A stretch of DNA of 64,000 nt. Origin: Podochytrium sp. JEL0797 (lineage: Eukaryota; Chytridiomycota; Chytridiomycetes; Chytridiales; Chytriomycetaceae). The first letter of the stretch is position 1; each line of letters begins with the position of its first letter. Below, in pieces: positions 57,341 through 64,000 of the stretch. The notes beneath the pieces are model-generated. The model was not told the DNA's origin, did not search any database, and was given only the letters and a program-made list of their open reading frames with translations. A program made the position numbers and the translations under genes. The stretch lies in NCBI GenBank assembly GCA_027596195.1, contig JADGJG010000020.1, forward strand, positions 23,359 to 87,358. The letters are read 5' to 3'.

Positions 57341-58165
57341 GTGTTAAAAACCGCCACTTCTGCAGAAATGATTTCTCGTCCCTGCACCAAGCGCAGAGAG
57401 AGAAATGAAATGCGCGAAGCAGCAGAAAGTGAAGGACCCTTGCAAGTAAGCACCTGGTTCCTTGGTTGCCCTCCTCGCGAACCTGACCGACCTCGAAACC
57501 ATTATCAAGATGCCGGAAAACCAACTCAACATTACCGCCCGCCTCGCCGAGTTGAACCGCGCGCTGGTTTGTGATTCTCGTCAATTTCGTGCCACGGTTT
57601 GGCATGAGACCTAAATCTTTTGAGCAGAAGGAAGCCCTTCATAACTCCGAGGCAAAAAATGCGAGACTCAAAGAGCGCATGATGAAGCGGAACAAGAAAT
57701 TCGAGCGGCACGAGAACTAAATCTTCTGAACAGAAGAAAGCTCTGCAGGAAGCAGAGGCGTCCGCAAAGAAGTTCCAGACTCGCGTCACGTAGCGCAACA
57801 ATGAGTACACGGAGGCTGTCGCTCAGTTGGAATTCCAAATCCATCATGAAAGTAAGAGACGGTTTTGGAATGTGCTTAGAATGATAAGAATATCATCACT
57901 GTATATAATCAGCATGAGCATCGCATTGAGGTGCGCGAACAGTCTCTCGCGTCTGCGCGCGCCGCCAAGGAAAAAGTGTTATGCGACCGAACGACAAACT
58001 GAAACCGTTTCATTCACAGTCTCACGCGCAGCAACTTTGACCTCGTTCAGGAACTTTCCTATTATCGCTTCAACTATGCAATCCTTGACGAAGAATACGA
58101 AGACTTGGAGGAGAAGGAACGCCAAGGCCGCTCGACAGCGTTTTGAATTTTTTTGTTCTTAATTA
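57341..58165 (+). pseudogene. Decayed coiled-coil gene pieces
   Basis: Several coding-like pieces follow each other: MREAAESEGPLQ before a GTAAGC donor (57408-57446), NITARLAELNRAL (57510-57564), KEALHNSEAKNARLKE ending in a stop (57629-57719), a second copy of that piece with KKALQEAEASAKK (57732-57790) broken by a stop, REQSLASARAAKEKV (57930-57980), and DEEYEDLEEKERQGR before a stop (58090-58154). Heptad-like spacing suggests an original long coiled coil. The paired pieces at 57601 and 57709 share aaatctt.tga.cagaa and mark a 108-base tandem duplication. A tiny functional gene at 57511-57719 cannot be excluded. Confidence 0.5.
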
Positions 58166-59055
58166 ATTTGTATTTTCCGTTCACGTGGAGTGAACCGTGC
58201 TTTGTAATTGTGTCAGAGAGAGTGAATAGAGTGTATACCAGCGAGAATCGCCTTCTTTTATTAGGTTCCGAAACGATGACGAATTCATCCTTTCAAATTG
58301 CAGGAATTAAAGAGGTCTATAGCAAGTGGAGGAGAGGGGATGAGGTTCGCGAGGAGAGAAGCCGCTGGCCGTTGGTTCATATGCCGGGTGCAGTTTTTGG
58401 CTCGGGAGTGTTGATTTGATCATCTCGAAACAACTGTCAAAATAAAGACGCGAAACAAAACCACACCACACTCGCCCGCCCATAGCAGCACTACCACAGC
58501 ATTGAGTTTGGCCAGCCAGTTTTGTTGTCACCTGATCGTGTTTCGTGGGTCACTGACTCGTGTTTCACAACAACAGATCAGCGTGTGAATGATTGCCTAC
58601 TTCTCATGCACTCACTATCTTTCATATTTTGTATTATAATAAACGCGATTTTGAAAGTTACCTGATGTTGAAATCCAAAAGAAAAAATCTGTCAAAATCC
58701 GCTTGTTGCAAAAATGGCTTCACGCCGCCTCATGCGCAGAAAAACAGAAATGGAAGTTGATGATGCGATTAGCCAGGTTTCGCATGTATGCATTAAGCGT
58801 CCTAGTGATTTGGGCTGGTTGGGTCGTTTGGTTCCTGACTCCTGAGTTGCCCCGCGCGTATGCGCGTGAATTACGCGGTTCTTGACGATGACTACACGGA
58901 TCTGGAGGAGATGCTTCGCCAACGCCGCTCCTCGACTGCATTATGAATTTTTATTTTCGTGTCGTTTTTTATTTCCGTTCACGTGGAGTGAAGCATGGTT
59001 TATGTATAGTGTTTGAGAGAGAGAATATAATGTATAACAGCGAGAATCGCGTTCC
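58065..59055 (+). repeat. Two copies of a gene 3' end plus downstream sequence
   Basis: Copy 1 (58065-58250) and copy 2 (58868-59055) share NYAxLDxxYxDLEE, a stop within a few codons, then ttccgttcacgtggagtga and cagcgagaatcgc. Both belong to decayed coiled-coil genes. Between them (58251-58700) I see no gene. Copy 2 carries extra unrelated sequence before it (58703-58867). Confidence 0.7.
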
Positions 59056-59116
59056 AACTTCCCTTCTTTGAATCTCACCTTTGAAACTCTGCAGAATTAA
59101 CTAGGATCAATATCCC

Positions 59117-62100
59117 ATGGACCCACCCCCGTTGGCGTCCCCGACCACGCCCAGACTCAGCGGCATCGCGCTCAAACTGGCTACGAAGCGAGCGGCACTC
59201 GAGGAGCAACTGCGCAGGGAGGAAGAGGGCAAGGTTACCGCCCTCCCTGTCGAAGTGAATCCACATGAGATGGTCGATGAGGACCAGCTGGGTACCGAAG
59301 CATCTTGTTCCTAGGCACTCCTAACACTCTCTTTAGAGAGCCACGCCCATCGCCTAGAGAAGGAAGCGAGGGACATGCGCAAACAACTCGATGAAGCAAC
59401 AACGAAGGCTGCCAGTGCTGATCGCATCGGTACAGCGTTATTACCCTACCAATATACCTCTATACCTCTCTGACCTTGGTTCCAGCTTCCGAATTGGTCC
59501 AGGAGCGAATGAACCTCAAGTCAGCAGAGGAAGCCATTTCCGCCCATTCCGCAACCATTGCCCAACTCCAACGCACTACCAATGAGCAAACAGCATCGAT
59601 TGAGCGTATGGAGCAACTGGTGACCGCAAAGCAGAAGGAATCCGACGACCAGAACGAATCCATCCGCCAACTGCAGCACGAACTCGAATCTCTCTCCGCG
59701 AACCTCACCGAACGCTCCCAGCAGACCCAATCGAGTCAATCCGACGAAACAAGATTCAGAATCCAGAATTTGGAGTGGGAGAAGGAGAAGCACGAGCTGA
59801 CCAAAAATGTCGACTGGCTGAACGCAGAGTTGGAGAGGCGGGCGGTCGAGTTGAAGGACTTCCGGGAGAGCAAGGTACTTGTTGAATGCTCGAGCGATAT
59901 GGCCCATTGGTTCTTGAGATTTCCAAGCAAATCGAATCCGCGAACGCTCGTTGCGCAGTCTTGAAGTTGGAGACTCCTCGGACGCGATATTCTTGGCGAT
60001 CCGATGCGAATCGAATTCACCCATCTTATACTGTCGGTTATTGATCGGGCCTCTCTTTGCTTCCCAGGCGACGGAAGTGGCTGAACTGAAGCAGTCCGTC
60101 GACGCGTTGACCCAGCAGAAAGTGTCGCTCGAACAGAAATCTGTTTCTCTCGAGGAAAAATCGAACGCGAATGATGCTCGAATTTCAGATCTCGTTTCCA
60201 AATTGGCTGATGTGAGTCGCGGTTCACTAACCTGTTTTTTGAGCGTGTTGCGGTCCTGACCCTCGCTTGAAAACAGTCCGAATCGCGCTTCAACAAAAGC
60301 CAAGAAACCTTCCAAACCGAACTCAATGTTCAGCAGTCACTCGCGAATCTCTACAAATCCAAATCCGAAGAACACGCGCACCGTATGCAAGAGTGTCTGC
60401 AGTTGGCGCACGCCGCGCAGGAGGAAACGGATAACGCAATTCGCAGCCGGATTGAGATGGAGCAGAGCTTGGTTGATGTCAAGAAGGCTCTCGAAAAGCG
60501 AGATGAGCAGATTGAGGAATTGGAGAGTCGCGTGAATGCGATGAAGGAATCGGGTGTTTCGAGTGTGAGTGTCAACGCGACTGTTTCTTTCCTTGGGAAG
60601 CGGATACTCATTATTTCTAAATCCCAACTAGCTGGCTGTCTTGAATCCCGCTTCTCAACTCGCCATGACCGGCCAAAAAACCGGGAAAACGTTCACGGAG
60701 ATAGTGAGTTTGTCCTTTTTCTGGATTTTCCCAGCGGCGCACAGATTGATTCTCTTTCCCGTCTGCTTTTCAAGTACGCCGAGTATTCGGATTTGAAGGA
60801 AGAGAATCTTCGGCTCAAGAGCGAAACGTTCCGTCTCAACGAGAACCTCAACTCCATCGTGGCAGATATCCAAGAACGGGTAAGAAGCGACGGCTGTGTC
60901 ATCCAAGCACCTCATTGAATCGAGTTTTATACAACAGGCTCCCTTGATCAAGCAAATGGTCGCCGACAAACGCAACCTCACGACCTCCGTCCATCTCCTC
61001 ACCACCCAACTTTCGGCCTCGAAACAGCAACACCAAACCGCACAATCATCCATTTCGAATCTCCAGAATATCATTTCCTCCCTTGAATCAACCCACAAGG
61101 CCGTCGAGACCGAATCGAAGACATTGAGCAATCAAGTCCAGCACTTGCTGATCCAACTCGAAACTTTGCGCAGCGGTGGGGCAGCACCCACAGAACCCAA
61201 CGATCTCTCCAACAGTGTGGCAGAAATGCAATCCGAAAACACGCGCCAACGCGTCGAGTTGCAAACATGTCGCGAAATTATCACGAAGCTCGAGACCGAA
61301 AACGCGTCCCTCGTTCGAATGCGCGCCGTGACGGTTGAAGTGGAGCAGCTCAGAACCGAGTGTGGGAAACTGAAGGAATCGTTGCGCGTGAGTGAGTTGA
61401 AGGCCGGGTCGTACAAGCGCGAGAGGGATCAGATCAAGTGGTTGCTGGACAACAATAAGGAGAATGAAGGGAAAGTTGTTGAGGGAGCGGATGTGGTGGG
61501 GGGTGGTGGGGAGTTTGAAGCCATGTACAAGCGTTTGCAAGTCGAGTTTGACGAATTCCGAAACGAGACGGGGACCGATACGCAGGCTCTCAAGGAGACG
61601 AATGAGGCGTTGCTCAAGGCGAAGAATGAACTTGAAATTCATGTTGTGAAGTTGAATTCGGCGTTGGATCATCTGCAAGGCAAATTTGCTTAATTATGCG
61701 CGTGTTCGGGTCGCGTTTGTTGACTCTCTTTGAAAACTTTTAGAGCGATACAAAAGTCTTTCGGAGCACTCCGACTTCCAACGGAAAGAAAAAGAACAAC
61801 TCCATGCACATCTTTCGACCGTGATGGATCAACAAACCTCCCACGAACTGCGCCAACAAGACCTATCGAACCAGGTTGTCACTCTCCGTAACCGCCTCGA
61901 AGCAACGACCACCGAGCTCAACCACATGATTGGAGAGAAGGGAGTGATTAGTGCGAGTGAAGCGAGGCTTGCGGCTGAGAATGCGGAGCTCGTGGCGCAG
62001 CGGAATTTGGCGACGGAGCATTTGAAGCGGTTGCAGGGAATGTTTGAGGAGGCGGAGACGAGGAGGTTTAGAGCTTTGGAAAAGACGAAGGAGTTGCAGA

Positions 62101-63954
62101 AGGGATATGAGGAGAAGATGTGAGTATCTGTTTGCGAGTGGAATTATTATGCTTGGCGGCTGACATGTGGGTTGCAGTTCCGCACTTCGTGCTCAGATTT
62201 CGACTGCAGGCGAGGAATTCAACGCGTCGAAATCCCGACTTGAATCCGAAGTCAAGGAGCTCCAACTCCAAATTGAGCGATTGGTTTGTCGAAGTTTTTG
62301 CTTCGCTTCTCAAAGATGTCGCTGATGTGATTGCTTCAGACTTCCCAGCTTCACGAATCAACCCAAGAATGCTCGGCGCTCAAGGAATCGGAGCAGCAGT
62401 TATCGAAAACGATTGAGGTCACAAAAACCGAGTTGGCGACTTGCGAGGAGAGTTTGGCGCGTTATACCAGCCGCGAAAGTGTCGACACCTCCGGATCCAC
62501 TGCGGAAGTGACGCTCTTGGCATTGCAGGAGGATTTGGCGAGTACAAAGTGGGTGTTTGTCCCTTCGTTTTTTGTGTTTTTGTTTGCTGATTTTGATTTT
62601 TCAGAGCCAAACTGCAAACCGCCCAATCCACTCTCGTGTCCCAGAAAGCCGACATTGAGCAGTATAAATCAATCGCCATGGCCGCCGAAGAGAAACTGAT
62701 TCAAAAAGTCTCCGAATTCGAAACCACGTTCGCTTCCTACCGCGAAGAATCCGACGCCAAATTGACCGAACTCCAACTACAACACTCTTCCCTCGAACAG
62801 TCGCGTCTCGAATCCGAAACCAAACTCTCGCAAGCCCTCGAAGAACTCGCGGACCAACGCACCCAGATTGACAAGGACCAGATTGAGTTTTTGCTCGAAC
62901 GCAGTCGCATGGAGGACGAGATGATGAGAGTCAAGAGTTCGGAGGATTCGATGCACAAGACGTATCAGACTGTTTCGAATGAGGTGAAGCGGTTGAAGCA
63001 GCGGTTGGCGGATGCAAAGATGGATTATGAGAAGGTGATTTTGATGGAGGGGGAGAGGATCAAGACTTTGGAGCGGTTGAGAGAAGAGGTTTTGGAAGGG
63101 AAGAAGGTGGCTGTTGCGATGCAGGTGGGGTTATTTTGTTTAGCGCTTGCGGCGATTCTAGGAAATGTGCTCAACATTGTGGTTTGTTGCAGGAGAGGAC
63201 GAACGCAGCGGAACAGGCTTTGCAGCTCGAACAATCAACATCAACCGCGAGGATTTCGGAGTTGGAGAATGAGCTCCACGCACTGAAAGAGCAGTGAGTT
63301 TGACTCGAGTTGTATTCGCGATTTCGTTTTTCACTCATGTCCCTTTCAAAATTTACTTTAGCAACCGTGACCTCGCATCCCAAAACTCGAACCTCCACTC
63401 CCAATTCGACGCCTTGTCCGCGAAACTCGGATCCATGCACCAAGCCAGTGGTTCGTCATCTTTCACCAGTCTCGACGCGGATACCGCCTCATCGATCCAA
63501 GAATCCGAACGTGCGAACCTGATTCGCCACCTGCGTCGCGAAAAGGAAATTCTCGAAAAGGAAAACGAGTTGGCGCTTCAGAAAGTGAATCGGATGCAGG
63601 GCCAGATGGATCATTTGCAGCGGTCGTTGGATGACGCGAGGGCGGTGTTGAACACGGTTCGTTTTCATTCATCATTCTTCTGCGGGGTCGTATCTTTGAA
63701 TGCTGATGAGATGAATTTTGCAGGAGAGGCAAAAGTCGCTGTCGAATTCCGATTCCGCACGAGTCCATGCCGAACTCATGAGCAAGATTGATCGCGTCAA
63801 TACTTTGACCGAGTCCAACACGTCTCTTCGAAGCCAGAACAAGAGCCTGTCCTCGCGCATTCTTTCTTTGGAGTTGAAGATCAAGCAGAAGGAGACCGAA
63901 GTTGGACCGTTGAGAGGTATTTTTTGTGGCGTTTGTGTTTGTTTTTTTTTTGGC

Positions 63955-63985
<31 letters not shown>

Positions 63986-64000
63986 GACCAAGTTTGTTGA
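59117..64000 (+). CDS. TPR/Mlp1-type nuclear basket nucleoporin, 5' part
   Basis: A multi-exon gene opening at 59117 and leaving the window. Clear exons include 59117-59291, 59337-59429, 59486-59874, one from about 60069, one from about 60276, and large ones from about 60940, 61744, 62653 and 63363; the stretch 59900-60060 is uncertain. Nearly all of it is coiled coil. Conserved TPR/Mlp blocks appear in order: VDWLNAELERRAVEL, NVQQSLANLYKSKSEE, the LNPASQLA...TGKTFTEIYAEY patch, APLIKQMV, SNQVQHLLIQLETLR and LRREKEILEKENE. These proteins form the nuclear basket and serve mRNA export and spindle checkpoint functions. One intron (61680-61743) would need a GC donor. The visible part is about 1300 codons; the family runs to 1700-2400. 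Confidence 0.88.
63955..63983 (+). repeat. Poly-G tract of 29 bases
   Basis: An uninterrupted run of 29 G follows a T-rich stretch within an intron of the nucleoporin gene. Such a run can fold into G-quadruplex structures. It can also be an artefact of two-colour sequencing chemistry or of assembly at a contig end, which its place near the window edge makes likely. Confidence 0.9.

Noticed and set aside
59521..60315. Minus-strand open frame of 264 codons
   Set aside because: Opposite the coiled-coil nucleoporin exons; its composition is the reverse reading of Glu/Gln-rich codons.

Overview
The window reads as nuclear DNA of an early-diverging, zoosporic-type fungus (Chytridiomycota or a close relative; moderate confidence). 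Genes are compact and split by short GT-AG introns, mostly 45-90 bases, with two apparent GC-AG introns. The gene content fits such a fungus: Dictyostelium cAMP-receptor-like GPCRs, fungal Sso-type syntaxins, UDP-galactopyranose mutase, F-box proteins with plant-type LRRs, and a nuclear basket protein of the TPR/Mlp family. No bacterial signatures, tRNA, rRNA or CRISPR were seen. Exon boundaries below come from splice sites, reading frame and comparison between paralogs, without transcript data.

Layout. 1-2.8 kb: a seven-helix membrane protein and an RGS protein diverge from a shared promoter. 3-4.9 kb: UDP-galactopyranose mutase followed by a decayed copy of its own 3' end. 5-7.4 kb: a divergent pair of acyltransferases (PlsC-type; HxxxDG-type). 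7.4-8.5 kb: a poorly resolved membrane-protein gene. 8.7-9.7 kb: an F-box/LRR protein. 9.9-14.9 kb: a full RECQL4-type helicase with an Sld2-like N-terminus. 15.1-20.1 kb: two syntaxin paralogs flanking F-box-like pseudogenes. 20.3-26.2 kb: a GPCR array (two intact, one frameshifted, one truncated and inverted) interrupted by a GPI-anchor-type GH20 hexosaminidase. 26.6-28.6 kb: a low-complexity protein.

28.8-54.4 kb holds the most distinctive feature: seven genes plus one relic of Fringe-like (GT31) type II glycosyltransferases. Six carry a C-terminal cysteine module of PAN/Apple type. The seventh instead has two GT31 domains in tandem, the second without a recognisable catalytic motif. Inside this cluster lie two Mpv17/PMP22 proteins, an MFS transporter, a GIY-YIG (T5orf172-like) protein built by exon duplication, a truncated Ty3/gypsy reverse transcriptase, a tail-to-tail LRR gene/pseudogene pair and an F-box protein. 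54.8-57.2 kb is an uncharacterised protein, 57.3-59.1 kb holds decayed coiled-coil gene pieces, and 59.1 kb to the right edge is a TPR/Mlp nucleoporin that runs off the window next to a 29-base poly-G tract.

Functionally, two themes recur: receptor/G-protein signalling (7TM, RGS, GPCR array) and cell-surface glycans (galactofuranose precursor synthesis, Golgi-type glycosyltransferases, surface hexosaminidase, syntaxins for secretion). That these act together is inference. The region has clearly been remodelled by local duplication, with relics beside most multigene families.
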